NCBI GenBank assembly: GCA_022843825.1
Contig: JALHMX010000006.1
Coordinates: 1-64,000 of the forward strand
Length of the DNA: 64,000 nt
Reading direction: 5' to 3'
Source of the DNA: Pseudobdellovibrionaceae bacterium
GTDB lineage: Bacteria; Bdellovibrionota; Bdellovibrionia; Bdellovibrionales; Bdellovibrionaceae
In this document: one piece after another, positions 34,087 to 43,006 of the stretch
Position numbering within the stretch: position 1 is the stretch's first letter
Layout of the letters: every line of letters starts with the position of its first letter
Position numbers and translations under genes: made by a program
The notes under the pieces: model-generated
The model's input: only the letters and a program-made list of their open reading frames with translations
What the model was told of the DNA's origin: nothing
Databases searched by the model: none

Positions 34087-35785
34087 AGTTTCCCAGTTTG
34101 CTATTATTGATTCTTTACACATCGAATTTCAAAATGGGTTAAATATCCTATCCGGAGAGACAGGTTCTGGAAAATCTGTGTTACTTAAAAGCTTGGCCTT
34201 ATTAATGGGTGAGAAGGCTTCCTCTGACACTATCCGCACCGGAGCAGCCCAAGCCACGGTTGAGGGTGTGTTCAACCTAAAATATCGCCCTGACTTAAAG
34301 GAAAGAATGGTCGATCTAGGATTAGAAATTGAAGATGACCGACTTATCGTTCGTCGAGTTATTTCTTCCGGAGATAAATCCAAAGTTTTCTTAAATGGAG
34401 CTTTAAGTCCTTTAGCGCAACTGCGTGATTTTGTGGCGCCATTAATAGAAGTGACTGGGCACAGCGCCCCTTTGATTGAAATGACCGGACAGCATGACAA
34501 TAGAAATTTGTTATCTAAAACTTATCACCTCGATCTGTTAGACCAATATGCAGGATCTTGGGATAAGCGACATGCTTATGAACGCGTCTACCACGAACAT
34601 TCATTGATGCAAGCTAAGATTACTGATTTTGAGAAGAATTTAGCTTATAAAAGTGAACGGTTAGATTTTTTAAAGTTTCAAATTAAAGAATTTAAAAATT
34701 TGAATATTAACGTAGAAAAAGACAGTCAGCTTGAGAATGAAATCAAACTCTTAAAAAATTCCAGCAAAGTAATTCAGTTTTCTAGCCTTTGTGACCAATT
34801 GATTTACCAGGATGACGATAGTGTTTCATCGCGTATTAAAAATTTAGTTAAAAAATCCATAGAGCTGGCTCATGTCGATGAAAAGCTGTCCCAAAAGATT
34901 GAGGGGCTGAACCAAGCCATGACATTAATTGATGAAACCATTTATGATATTCAAAACTACTCTAAAAAAATTGATTCTGATCCAGCCACTTTGGAAGAAA
35001 AAGAGTCGCGTCTGAGTCAAATTCGCAAATTACAAAAAAAGCACGGCGATGATTTAAATGGGCTTCAGTCACACTTTTTAAAAATGGAAAATGAAATCCA
35101 TGAGCTAGAAAATGCAGAGGCCCATATAGAACAACTGAGGAAGCAAGCTGGCATCTTACATCTTGAATTAAAATCTAAAGCAGAAGACTTACATAAAATA
35201 CGAAGTAAAAAGTCTTCGCAATTGACGGATAAAGTGAATGAGCAGTTGTTGGATTTAAATATGAAAGGCGTTACTTTTCATGTTCAAGTAAATAAACTAG
35301 ATCATTTAATGGTCAGTGGGGCTAATGAGGTCGAATTTTTATCTCAAACTTCACCAAAAGACCCAAAACGTCCTATTTCTAAAGTCGCCTCGGGCGGCGA
35401 ACTTTCGCGCATTCTATTAGCTTTGAAAACTGCAGTCGGAAAGGTTGCCAGCTTACAAGATCTTCCACGCACTTATTTGTTTGATGAGGTTGATACCGGG
35501 GTTAGCGGGCCAACCGCAGAAAAAGTAGGTAAGAAGCTAAAAGAAATTGCGAAAGGCCAGCAAGTTATCTGCGTGACCCATCTTCCGCAAGTGGCTGCTT
35601 ATGGTGATGTGCATTTTTCAATTCAAAAAACGACGAGCAAAGGTCATGCGGAAATGACAATCATCGAATTGAATAAAAAGTCCAGAGTAGAAGAGATTGC
35701 TAAACTTATTTCAGGTGAAAAGATTTCGAAGACATCTTTAGCCCATGCTGAGCAACTTCTTAAAGAAAGCTCAGGTGCCTTCTAG
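34070..35785 (+). CDS. recN: DNA repair protein RecN (SMC-like)
   Basis: A 571-aa double-strand break repair ATPase. Walker A is LNILSGETGSGKSVLLKSL near the N-terminus. A long coiled-coil middle (~150-390) leads to the ABC signature SKVASGGELSRILLALK, Walker B RTYLFDEVDTGVSGPTAEKVG, and a VTHLPQVAAYGD His switch. Start: ATG at 34070 with GGAGA just upstream; an in-frame ATG four codons earlier lacks one. Oddity: a short tandem repeat, APLIEVTGHS then APLIEMTGQH (residues ~126-145), where the family normally has one copy. It overlaps nadK by 17 bases. Confidence 0.95.
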   Translation: MLQELKVSQFAIIDSLHIEFQNGLNILSGETGSGKSVLLKSLALLMGEKASSDTIRTGAAQATVEGVFNLKYRPDLKERMVDLGLEIEDDRLIVRRVISSGDKSKVFLNGALSPLAQLRDFVAPLIEVTGHSAPLIEMTGQHDNRNLLSKTYHLDLLDQYAGSWDKRHAYERVYHEHSLMQAKITDFEKNLAYKSERLDFLKFQIKEFKNLNINVEKDSQLENEIKLLKNSSKVIQFSSLCDQLIYQDDDSVSSRIKNLVKKSIELAHVDEKLSQKIEGLNQAMTLIDETIYDIQNYSKKIDSDPATLEEKESRLSQIRKLQKKHGDDLNGLQSHFLKMENEIHELENAEAHIEQLRKQAGILHLELKSKAEDLHKIRSKKSSQLTDKVNEQLLDLNMKGVTFHVQVNKLDHLMVSGANEVEFLSQTSPKDPKRPISKVASGGELSRILLALKTAVGKVASLQDLPRTYLFDEVDTGVSGPTAEKVGKKLKEIAKGQQVICVTHLPQVAAYGDVHFSIQKTTSKGHAEMTIIELNKKSRVEEIAKLISGEKISKTSLAHAEQLLKESSGAF

Positions 35786-35791
35786 GCACCT
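35773..35791. terminator. short hairpin over the stop codons of convergent genes
   Basis: AGGTGCC (35773-35779) and GGCACCT (35785-35791) form a 7-bp GC-rich stem with a 5-nt loop. The recN stop codon (TAG) lies in the loop/3' arm and the convergent gene's stop lies at 35790-35792. No T-run follows, so termination is plausible but unproven. Confidence 0.4.
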
Positions 35792-36287
35792 ACCAAGTTT
35801 CAATACGTTCGATCCCGGCAGGATCTCCACTACTATCATAGCGAGCGTACGCATATGCATTGGTAATCACTTTTTGAGTATCCATATCGCGTGTTTCATA
35901 CATATTGGCTGGCGATAAATAATACATCTGAACTTTTTTGACCCGACGATCACTTCCAAAAATAGAATATTTATACAGGTAGTGTACAGAAAGAATCATA
36001 TCATTATTCGTCGTTGATTTTGCTGACAGCTCGACGACTGCGACAGGTCCTTTTTTAAGAATACTTACTTTTGATTTATTCAGTTTATCAACTGCAATTG
36101 CTTTTGGCGCTTCGCTGTCGTTTTCTAATCCATAAACTACGTGAGTGAATGTTGTATCAGACAAAACACGAAGATGCATGATTCCTGTTTGCGTCGTATC
36201 TACATCTGTTTGTATCGTTAACATTTTCAAGTCTTGGGCCTGAGCTTGAAAAGTTAATAGCGCAATAGTTAATAACAGTGCCTTCAT
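35790..36287 (-). CDS. exported protein of unknown function, 165 aa
   Basis: A clear signal peptide (MKALLLTIALLTFQAQA) and an excellent AAAAGGAG ribosome site. The mature ~147 residues are beta-rich (TIQTDVDTTQTGIMHLRVL, VAVVELSAKS, ILSVHYLYKYSIFG) and contain no cysteine, so they look like a small periplasmic beta-sandwich. No family was recognised. It converges on recN with stops about 5 bases apart and stands alone on its strand. Confidence 0.75.
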   Translation of the reverse strand: MKALLLTIALLTFQAQAQDLKMLTIQTDVDTTQTGIMHLRVLSDTTFTHVVYGLENDSEAPKAIAVDKLNKSKVSILKKGPVAVVELSAKSTTNNDMILSVHYLYKYSIFGSDRRVKKVQMYYLSPANMYETRDMDTQKVITNAYAYARYDSSGDPAGIERIETW

Positions 36288-36500
36288 AGGAACTCCTTTT
36301 ATAAAGGTGGTGGGTGGTCACATACAATTTTGAAGACACTTGCTGCCTTTTCCAATTCATTAATGAATTACAAAAGTGTTCTAGACATAAGACTGAAATC
36401 ATTACTACTTTGGTCTGACTTAAGTTAAGACTAGACGCCCGCTTCTTGAAATTAAGTGCTAGTATTTATTGTGTATTTCTGAAAGAACGCAGGAGGATTT

Positions 36501-37292
36501 TTGAGGATCAGCAAAATTTTTGTTATTTTTATGAGTTCTTTCTTACTGTTTGCCAACTACGCTGATGCTCAACGCAGAACCCGACCGGTACGCACCAAGC
36601 CATCTATGACAAGTCCTAACTCACCTAATGCCTCTCGTAAAGTGGTCCGCGGCGAGCTTTTTGCGATAGGTGGAGGTATTGGCTTTAACTCTATAGATCA
36701 AACTGATATTAACCGAGCCATTCGCAGTGCTAAAATGTCTGCTAACGCAAATACCCCTGAACTCAAGACCGCGATGGAATATATGGGATTTGTATCTTAT
36801 CGCTTTGCTAAGTACCCAGTTTCTGTACAACTCCGGTCAACTTATTTTACTCAAGTCACCACAGGCTCTGGCACTGGCGGCAACTATAACTACGACGTCA
36901 TAGGTTATACCTTTAGTCCACTAGTTCGCTATATTCCATTTACTACTTCACAGTTTGATGTGTTCATTCAGGCCGGATTTAGTTATGCGATGCTCGATGG
37001 AAAAATCACCAATGCTACTCGTCGGGTTTCATTTAGTGGTGCAAACTTCGGAACATTGGTGGGCGCAGGCTTGGATTTTTGTTTTTTTCCTAACCACTGC
37101 ATTGGCGGAGAAGGTAATTATCGTTATTTAAGTATCGATAAAAATAAAATTAAAAGTGCCAGCGGGCAAGTTCCCTACGGCCTTCATGATGACACCGCCA
37201 ACGGTCGCGAATTAAAAAATGAGATCGGAAACAATATCTCAACTTTTTTAACCGGCTTGAATGGAATAATTAGTTATACATTCTATTTTTAA
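36501..37292 (+). CDS. outer-membrane beta-barrel protein, 263 aa (TTG start)
   Basis: The start is a TTG, decided by a perfect AGGAGG (36491-36496) four bases upstream and by the signal peptide that follows (RISKIFVIFMSSFLLFANYADA). A basic Pro/Thr-rich linker precedes a barrel-like region with Gly/aromatic-rich strands (GELFAIGGGIGFNSI, FMGFVSYRFAKYPVSVQLRSTYF, DVFIQAGFSYAMLDGK) ending in IISYTFYF, a classic outer-membrane C-terminal Phe. It resembles OmpA-like or 'outer membrane beta-barrel' porins of 8 strands. Its stop overlaps the convergent apt stop by 4 bases. Confidence 0.8.
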   Translation: MRISKIFVIFMSSFLLFANYADAQRRTRPVRTKPSMTSPNSPNASRKVVRGELFAIGGGIGFNSIDQTDINRAIRSAKMSANANTPELKTAMEYMGFVSYRFAKYPVSVQLRSTYFTQVTTGSGTGGNYNYDVIGYTFSPLVRYIPFTTSQFDVFIQAGFSYAMLDGKITNATRRVSFSGANFGTLVGAGLDFCFFPNHCIGGEGNYRYLSIDKNKIKSASGQVPYGLHDDTANGRELKNEIGNNISTFLTGLNGIISYTFYF

Positions 37293-37807
37293 TACTGAAT
37301 CAATGATTTAACAGGCCCCGAGTTGAACTTCATTTGATTTAAAAAAGTAAGATCAATCAAAACTAAAACATCCTGCACTTGAAACCCTGCCGCAGAAACC
37401 AGCTCTACGGCTGCATTCAATGTTCCGCCTGTTGCAAGCACGTCATCACAAATAATGACTCGATTTTTTCCAGCTATGCGCGAGTGAGCCATTTCTAAAG
37501 TCGCTTCACCGTATTCAAGCTGGTAGGTTTTTTTAACTGTGGGTGGAGGAAGTTTTCCGACTTTTCTTAACGGGACAAATCCTTTATTAAGCTTTGCAGC
37601 AAGTAACGATGCGAAAATAAAACCTCGTGATTCAATTCCAACAAAAGCGTCTACTTGGTTTAAATCGATTAGCTTAGAGAAATCCTGAATCATTTGTTGT
37701 AAGGCTTGGGCGTCCTGCAATAGTGGACTGACATCACGAAATAGAACGCCTGGAATAGGAAAGTCAGGCGTCTCTATAATTAGTTTTTTGTAATCTATTC
37801 TTTCCAT
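37289..37807 (-). CDS. apt: adenine phosphoribosyltransferase
   Basis: Salvages adenine with PRPP to AMP. The PRPP-binding loop VIICDDVLATGGTLNAAVELV is complete. FVGIESRGFIFASLLAAKLNKGFVPLRKVGKLP is the Apt-specific block, and the N-terminus PDFPIPGVLFRDVSPLL matches the family hood. Length (172 aa) is typical. It is followed on the same strand by a small exported-protein gene upstream (37845-38207), 37 bases away, probably unrelated. Confidence 0.96.
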   Translation of the reverse strand: MERIDYKKLIIETPDFPIPGVLFRDVSPLLQDAQALQQMIQDFSKLIDLNQVDAFVGIESRGFIFASLLAAKLNKGFVPLRKVGKLPPPTVKKTYQLEYGEATLEMAHSRIAGKNRVIICDDVLATGGTLNAAVELVSAAGFQVQDVLVLIDLTFLNQMKFNSGPVKSLIQY

Positions 37808-37844
37808 AACTTTTTATACTTCAAAAACAGACTATAAAAAACTG

Positions 37845-38207
37845 TTATTCTAAGTAAGTAGTGTATCGACCTTCTATACGACAGTTTTTATCAGGTGATA
37901 CAATAAGCACTTCTTGTTTTACTCCAGAATATTCCGTTGTTTCTAAAAGATAAAAACTTATCTTGCCATCAGCTCCAGCTTTTTCTGCAGCATCTTTGCG
38001 ATCTTCTAGGTCAAGATAATAGCTTTTGGAAATCATTTTTTCGGCCTCAGACCAAGTTAGCTCTACAAGGCGCATAAAACCACGCTCAGACTGAATTAAT
38101 TCAACAGTTAGGGGCATTGTGCAGCCGCAGTTGGACGCCGCTGACGGGCTTGCCACAGCGTAACTTGATGCGACAACAGTTAGTAAAGCAATGATAAATT
38201 TTTTCAT
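37845..38207 (-). CDS. small exported protein, 120 aa
   Basis: Signal peptide MKKFIIALLTVVASSYAVA, then ~100 residues with a CGC pair near the new N-terminus and a second Cys near the end (PDKNCRIEG), so one or two disulfides are possible. A middle helix (WSEAEKMISKSYYLDLEDRKDAAEKAGADG) lies between strands. AAGGAG-like sequence lies just upstream of the ATG. Not recognised. Confidence 0.7.
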   Translation of the reverse strand: MKKFIIALLTVVASSYAVASPSAASNCGCTMPLTVELIQSERGFMRLVELTWSEAEKMISKSYYLDLEDRKDAAEKAGADGKISFYLLETTEYSGVKQEVLIVSPDKNCRIEGRYTTYLE

Positions 38208-38478
38208 AAAAACTCCTTAAGAGGGGTGCTAGGTTTACGCCACTATAAGGGATTTCGGCATTTTTTACGAGTACCGTCATGCCACCAGATAAAAGTTTCT
38301 GTCCTGTAAAAAAGTTAGACGGTGTTGAGGGTTATCACCCTTCTATTCCGCGTATCGTTTTTCTTCACGCCTTATTATATGGTTTATACCCCCTCGCCCC
38401 TATCTGGAGCTTGCAACTCCACTCCTGTGAGTATCTCAACGGCCATATCCAATCAGATCAGATCAGGAGGTATCACCT

Positions 38479-39123
38479 ATGAAATCTAAACAATTGTTGC
38501 TAATTCCAGCTAAAACGAACAAACGATTCTTCGGCGGATCACTGCTAGTAGGTAAGCGAAAGACCCCTCGCCCCATTAACACCAAAGAACCTATTCACTT
38601 TGTCTTAAGATCTCAATTTGCGAGTGGGGTTAGATCATTTCGCACAGTCAGAAATCATAAAAATATAGAGTCCATATTAAACAAAACCGCCGCAAAGTAC
38701 GGAATTCGAATTTATCGCAAAGCTATTCAATCTAATCACATTCATCTGATTATAAAAGTTCCGTCCAAATATGCGTATAAATGCTTTATATCGATGATCA
38801 CCGGAAAAATTGCGTCCTTTACGATGAACTACATGAGCTTTAAAGATTTTCTGCTGAATTTGGCATTAGATTCTGTTTCTGATCGTCACAAGCGGGGCGA
38901 GGGGTACCAAACACCTTACAAAGGACAGGCATTCTGGGAGTATAGACCGTTTTCAAGACTACTGCATTGGGGAAAAGATTATAAGACAGCATTAAGCTAT
39001 CTTTTACAAAACACTTTAGAAGCGCTGGGGTTTATTCCTTATACACCGAGAAAGGTGAGCTCTGCTTATCGGAGGAGTATGATGAACTCTGCCATTCTGG
39101 AACGAAAAAAATCACTGCGTTGA
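38479..39123 (+). CDS. RAYT-type (REP-associated) Y1/HUH transposase, 214 aa
   Basis: Single-stranded DNA transposase family (Y1_Tnp, HUH nuclease). The HUH motif is HIHLIIKVP near residue 93 (AIQSNHIHLII), preceded by HFVLRSQFASGVRSFR. The C-terminal part has aromatic residues that could supply the nucleophile (ALSYLLQNTL). The Arg/Lys-rich chain and the absence of a TnpB gene fit REP-associated tyrosine transposases, which are domesticated or act on REP hairpins. AGGAGG is six to eight bases upstream of the ATG. A REP-like half-site lies 54 bases downstream (39177-39198), and a degraded inverted match (AGGGGT...AGG) may lie near 38220-38240. Confidence 0.85.
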   Translation: MKSKQLLLIPAKTNKRFFGGSLLVGKRKTPRPINTKEPIHFVLRSQFASGVRSFRTVRNHKNIESILNKTAAKYGIRIYRKAIQSNHIHLIIKVPSKYAYKCFISMITGKIASFTMNYMSFKDFLLNLALDSVSDRHKRGEGYQTPYKGQAFWEYRPFSRLLHWGKDYKTALSYLLQNTLEALGFIPYTPRKVSSAYRRSMMNSAILERKKSLR

Positions 39124-39176
39124 CACGCGCGTCTTCACGAATAAATACAAGTTGTATATAACACGATGCTTACAGG

Positions 39177-39198
39177 AAAGTAGCCTGACCCCTTTTAG
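39177..39198. repeat. REP-like half-site near the transposase
   Basis: AAAGTAGCCTGACCCCTTTTAG matches the right arm of the 30290-30348 inverted repeat (CTAAAAGTAGCCTGGCACCTTT) over the core AAAGTAGCCTG and the trailing CC-TTT. It overlaps the rpoN stop codon (39195-39197). Confidence 0.55.
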
Positions 39199-40661
39199 AA
39201 AAACTTTTTACGTTGGCTGGAGGGAAGGATGCGGAGGATTTCGCGGTACTTAGCGACGGTACGGCGGGCGATGTCGACCCCGTCCTTTTTGAGTAAATCC
39301 ACAAGCTTTTGATCTGAAAGTGGTTTTTTAGGGTCTTCTTTAGAGACTAAATCTTTAATTTTTAGTTTTACTGATTCAGAGGCTAATGAGTCTCCGCCAT
39401 CAGATGAAGAGATCCCTGAATTAAAGAAATACTTCAATTCGTATATACCCTGTGGGGTATGCATATACTTCGACGTGGTAACGCGACTGACGGTAGATTC
39501 ATGCATTCCGATGTCCGCGGCAATGTCCCGCAAGATCATTGGCTTAAGGAAGGCAGCGCCCTTATCAAAGAATTCTTTTTGATGCTTAACAATACTGTCA
39601 GCAACTTTATAAATTGTACGCTGTCTTTGGTGTATAGATTTAATCAACCAAACCGCTGATTTTACTTTTTCTGAAATATAGTTGGCTGCATCTGCATCAC
39701 CTGTAGGAGTAGTTCCACCTTTAAGCATATTTTTATAGAAATTAGAAATTCTTAACTTTGGCAGTCCATCTTCATTTAAAGATACGGTGTAATCGTCACC
39801 TACTTTATAAACATAAACATCTGGAGTCACATAGTGAGTATCATTTCCGGCATAGGCTCGGCCCGGCTTAGGATCCATTGAATAAATTATTTTACTCATT
39901 TGAATCACTTCTTCAAGCGGCTTATTCAAGGCTTTGGCTATAGCCTCATAATTTTTCTTCTCTAGATCTTTTAGATGATTTTGTATCAGCTGAACTAAAT
40001 CATTGGTGTCTTCTTCAAGATGTTTCGCTTGAATCAATAAACACTCTTTAAGATCGCGAGCACCGACCCCTGCAGGATCAAACTCGTGAATAAGCGTAAG
40101 CGTGTCTTCCAATACCGAAAGATTAAATTTTTCTTCTTCTGCAATTTGGGACAAGGGTGTTTTTAAATAGCCATCATCATCGATATAAGAAATCAGGGCA
40201 TCGGCCATAAGCTCTTCTTCTTTAGAAAAGCCCACCATTTTTACTTGCCAATATAGATAATCATGTAATGTCTGCGTAGCGGTGATGACATTTTCGTAAT
40301 TCATGATCTCTTCATTGCCATGTGAAGCTTCGCGCGGCATTTTATGCTGAGTTTCCAGATACGATTCCCACTCGAACTCATCTATTTTTTGAGGATCTTG
40401 CTGTTCATTTTGTTGCTCTTGAGTGTCTAAAATATTTGATTCAATATGACCTTCGCCGACCTGGGCCTCAGCTTCTTTAGTGCGCTCAAAATCTTCTTCT
40501 TTTAAAATTTCGGCCTCTTCAAGGATAGGATTTTCTTCAAGTTCATTTCTAACTTGAGTTTCAAGTTCAAGACGAGACATCTGTAGTAATTTAATCGCCT
40601 GCTGAAGTTGCGGCGTAATTACCAAGTTCTGACTTAAATTCATCGTCTGTCTTAATGCCAT
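39195..40661 (-). CDS. rpoN: RNA polymerase sigma-54 factor
   Basis: A 488-aa sigma-54. The Gln/Leu-rich activator-interacting region is at residues ~1-50 (LVITPQLQQAIKLLQMSRLELETQV, split here by its own length), followed by an acidic region II, the core-binding domain, an HTH with MHESTVSRVTTSKYMHTPQG, and the RpoN box ARRTVAKYREILRILPS near the C-terminus. Last gene of the kdsC-glt-agl-lpt-rpoN series, 11 bases after lptB, as in many Proteobacteria where lptB-rpoN are neighbours. A sigma-54 activator gene lies at 59620-60876. Confidence 0.97.
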   Translation of the reverse strand: MALRQTMNLSQNLVITPQLQQAIKLLQMSRLELETQVRNELEENPILEEAEILKEEDFERTKEAEAQVGEGHIESNILDTQEQQNEQQDPQKIDEFEWESYLETQHKMPREASHGNEEIMNYENVITATQTLHDYLYWQVKMVGFSKEEELMADALISYIDDDGYLKTPLSQIAEEEKFNLSVLEDTLTLIHEFDPAGVGARDLKECLLIQAKHLEEDTNDLVQLIQNHLKDLEKKNYEAIAKALNKPLEEVIQMSKIIYSMDPKPGRAYAGNDTHYVTPDVYVYKVGDDYTVSLNEDGLPKLRISNFYKNMLKGGTTPTGDADAANYISEKVKSAVWLIKSIHQRQRTIYKVADSIVKHQKEFFDKGAAFLKPMILRDIAADIGMHESTVSRVTTSKYMHTPQGIYELKYFFNSGISSSDGGDSLASESVKLKIKDLVSKEDPKKPLSDQKLVDLLKKDGVDIARRTVAKYREILRILPSSQRKKFF

Positions 40662-40672
40662 TATCTTCCCTT

Positions 40673-41416
40673 TTAAAGCTTAAAATTCTCTCCCAAATAA
40701 AACTTTCGAGCCAATGCAGAATTTGAAATTTCCTCAGCATTTCCGCTGACTTGAATTTGCCCATCCTTCAATATATAAGCATAATCGCAAATTCCTAAAG
40801 TCTCACGCACGTTATGATCTGTAATCAAAACTCCTATACCTTTGGCCTTAAGATCAAGAATAATATTCTGAATTTCACCCACGGCAATCGGGTCTATGCC
40901 CGCAAATGGTTCATCAAGCAAAATAAAATCCGGTGAACCTGCTATGGCACGCGCAATCTCAACACGTCGCCTTTCGCCGCCGGATAATGCAGCGCCAAGT
41001 GAATCACGAATATGATTAATACGAAAGTCTTGCAATAAAGATTCTAACCGCTTCGACTGATCTTGGGAGTCAAATCCATGGGCCTCTAAAGCCACCAGGA
41101 TATTGTCTTCGACACTCATACGACGAAATATACTGGGCTCTTGAGCTAGATAGCTTAAACCTGCTTTCGCACGCTTATACATAGGAAATTGCGTAATATC
41201 TAAATCATTATACATAATGCGACCAGCGTCAGGATTGACTAATCCAACCACCATATAAAATGAAGTTGTTTTGCCGGCCCCATTTGGACCCAATAATCCA
41301 ACAACTTGGCCTGCCTTGACTTCAAACGTCACGTCGTTAACGACCTTCCGTGTTTTAAAACTTTTAGATATATTCTCTATTTTTAATTTTGCGTCCATTG
41401 AATGTGTTTCTGTCAT
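40673..41416 (-). CDS. lptB: LPS export ABC transporter ATPase LptB
   Basis: A 247-aa ABC ATPase that powers LPS extraction from the inner membrane with LptFG. Walker A is [13 protein letters not shown]-loop LAQEPSIF, signature [14 protein letters not shown], Walker [14 protein letters not shown]-loop [10 protein letters not shown]. The [16 protein letters not shown] and [12 protein letters not shown] wording is LptB-specific. It overlaps the upstream lptC/A stop (ATGA) and is followed by rpoN, the conserved arrangement. LptF/LptG are not in the window. Confidence 0.97.
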   Translation of the reverse strand: MTETHSMDAKLKIENISKSFKTRKVVNDVTFEVKAGQVVGLLGPNGAGKTTSFYMVVGLVNPDAGRIMYNDLDITQFPMYKRAKAGLSYLAQEPSIFRRMSVEDNILVALEAHGFDSQDQSKRLESLLQDFRINHIRDSLGAALSGGERRRVEIARAIAGSPDFILLDEPFAGIDPIAVGEIQNIILDLKAKGIGVLITDHNVRETLGICDYAYILKDGQIQVSGNAEEISNSALARKFYLGENFKL

Positions 41417-42426
41417 TGAGTGCTTCTTTCAAGTTTCATCTGACGAATACTTACTTTCTTACCTTTGTCTGAAAAAATAATTTGATCTCCTTGAATTTCA
41501 TCCTTATCAATTCTAATTTTTGGCATTCCGTTCATCGTCATTGTATCGTTAACTAAATTTACAATCAGCTCTTCACAGGTTCCAGTTTTATTATTATCCA
41601 ATAGATTGACTTTCCCAAATGCTCGGACAATTTGCAATGCGCCCTTTGCTTTTGATTTTTTAGCAGCATACTTAAACTCTGCAAAGTTAGATTTTAATCT
41701 CATACTATCATATTGTAACCGAACATTTCCAGAAAACAAAGCTTCACGATCTTTATTTGAAAAAACGGATGAATTTGAGTTAATTCTAAACTCTTTTCCG
41801 TCGACAATTTTATGAGACTCTACTTGATCTAATATTTTGATTTTACTTTCAGCAACTAATATCTCTAACCCTTGCCCTGTTAACTCTAATCCTTTGCCAT
41901 CTTGGTCATCTGGCCCTTTCATTTTAACAGAGTCTGAGCTGTGCAACTTTTTGTATTTAGCTTCGTATCTTAATTCAGTTGTTTGAAAGTAATAGCCATT
42001 AGAGCTTTCAGTCACGACGTTACCGCGAATAATCATATCCTTAGTTTGGCCATTAACTTCTCCCACATCCCCCATAACTGTAAAACTAGATTCGTCGTCT
42101 GTATAAAATCGGACTTTAACTTTTTTTAAAACCCATTGTTCATCTCGAGAACCCGAAGCCTCTTCTGCAAACAGCTCCCACCCCTTTTGATCAAGATCAT
42201 TTTCCAGCAGATGGACACCTTTCATGTTCTGCTCAATAGTCTTTTTTTCCGGCTGATTTTTTAAGGCTTCAAAATGAGAACTGACTGCTGGCGCTGCCAT
42301 CCAATCATTATTTTTGATGGAGGGAATAAAGAAATAAATTTGAAGAACTATAAATATTAAAAAAGTCGTGTAAACGAAAAACGCTTTATTAAGTCTTTTA
42401 CTGAGTTTTCTTTTCAGTTGCTGCAT
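41413..42426 (-). CDS. LptC-LptA fusion, LPS transport bridge protein
   Basis: One inner-membrane helix (~15-35, [19 protein letters not shown]) and then an LptC-type region (~50-200) with [30 protein letters not shown] and [10 protein letters not shown]. From ~residue 205 an LptA/OstA-type region follows: [49 protein letters not shown]. In E. coli these are separate proteins of 191 and 185 aa that stack into the LPS bridge; here 337 aa carry both, and no separate lptA lies before lptB. The start at 42426 is the ATG with GGAA seven bases upstream; longer frames reach back to 42480. It overlaps aglS by 29 bases and lptB by 4. Confidence 0.8.
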   Translation of the reverse strand: MQQLKRKLSKRLNKAFFVYTTFLIFIVLQIYFFIPSIKNNDWMAAPAVSSHFEALKNQPEKKTIEQNMKGVHLLENDLDQKGWELFAEEASGSRDEQWVLKKVKVRFYTDDESSFTVMGDVGEVNGQTKDMIIRGNVVTESSNGYYFQTTELRYEAKYKKLHSSDSVKMKGPDDQDGKGLELTGQGLEILVAESKIKILDQVESHKIVDGKEFRINSNSSVFSNKDREALFSGNVRLQYDSMRLKSNFAEFKYAAKKSKAKGALQIVRAFGKVNLLDNNKTGTCEELIVNLVNDTMTMNGMPKIRIDKDEIQGDQIIFSDKGKKVSIRQMKLERSTQ

Positions 42427-43006
42427 CTTGTTCCACATCTTTAGCCACAGCAAAGTTGATCGGACCACCGCCCGCTTCATAAATCGAATACATAATTTTC
42501 TTTAAACTTAGATAATCTATATTTTTATCAGCTTGCAGTGTGACTTTTCTCCATGCATTCGGATCCTCAAGATCCTCTTTACCTAAAGTTTTGTCTACTG
42601 CATTTTTGATTCTATTTTGCAGCTTGGCATCTTGCTCCAACTTAGCTTTTTCGAGCAGCACTCTAACTTGATCACGCAAATTGGGAATGACCCAGTCCGT
42701 CGCGGCTTCGACCTCTTCAAAAGTCGCTACCTTAGTTCTGTCGATGAGTACTTCCTTAGAGGAAATAGTAACAACTACTGACGGTTTAAGATCATTAACA
42801 CGATTCGCTTTCGGTAAAATGACTTCTTTAGGAATGAAAATAATCTCGCCGGTCGTGCTGTAACTTTGAAGTAAGAAAATAACCAAAACCGTAAATAAGT
42901 CCACCATGGCGGTGAGTGATAAAATAGCGGTCACTCCACGTTTAGTTGATTTTCTTTTTAGTAGATTATGATAGCGATGCCGTTGGCCAGGCTTATAAAT
43001 TGCCAT
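42398..43006 (-). CDS. aglS: TolR/ExbD-family gliding motor protein AglS
   Basis: A 202-aa stator-type protein. One TM helix (~25-50) carries the membrane Asp at residue 36 (LTAMVDLFTVLVIFLLQSY), the expected proton-pathway residue of TolR/ExbD. The periplasmic domain (~60-200) ends in VTLQADKNIDYLSLKKIMYSIYEAGGGPINFAV, typical of this family. In Myxococcus AglRQS is the motor of gliding (Agl-Glt) and also drives spore-coat assembly. Its start shares a base with the aglQ stop, and it overlaps lptC/A. The periplasmic insert (~105-150) is longer than in AglQ here. Confidence 0.85.
   Translation of the reverse strand: MAIYKPGQRHRYHNLLKRKSTKRGVTAILSLTAMVDLFTVLVIFLLQSYSTTGEIIFIPKEVILPKANRVNDLKPSVVVTISSKEVLIDRTKVATFEEVEAATDWVIPNLRDQVRVLLEKAKLEQDAKLQNRIKNAVDKTLGKEDLEDPNAWRKVTLQADKNIDYLSLKKIMYSIYEAGGGPINFAVAKDVEQDAATEKKTQ

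Noticed and set aside
38279-38482. A 67-codon frame just before the transposase
   Set aside because: It has no ribosome site, its sequence looks random, and it overlaps the region that should hold the transposase leader and possible terminal repeat.
41413-42480. Longer lptC/A start at 42480
   Set aside because: It would overlap aglS by 83 bases and add residues that are out-of-frame aglS code without a ribosome site.
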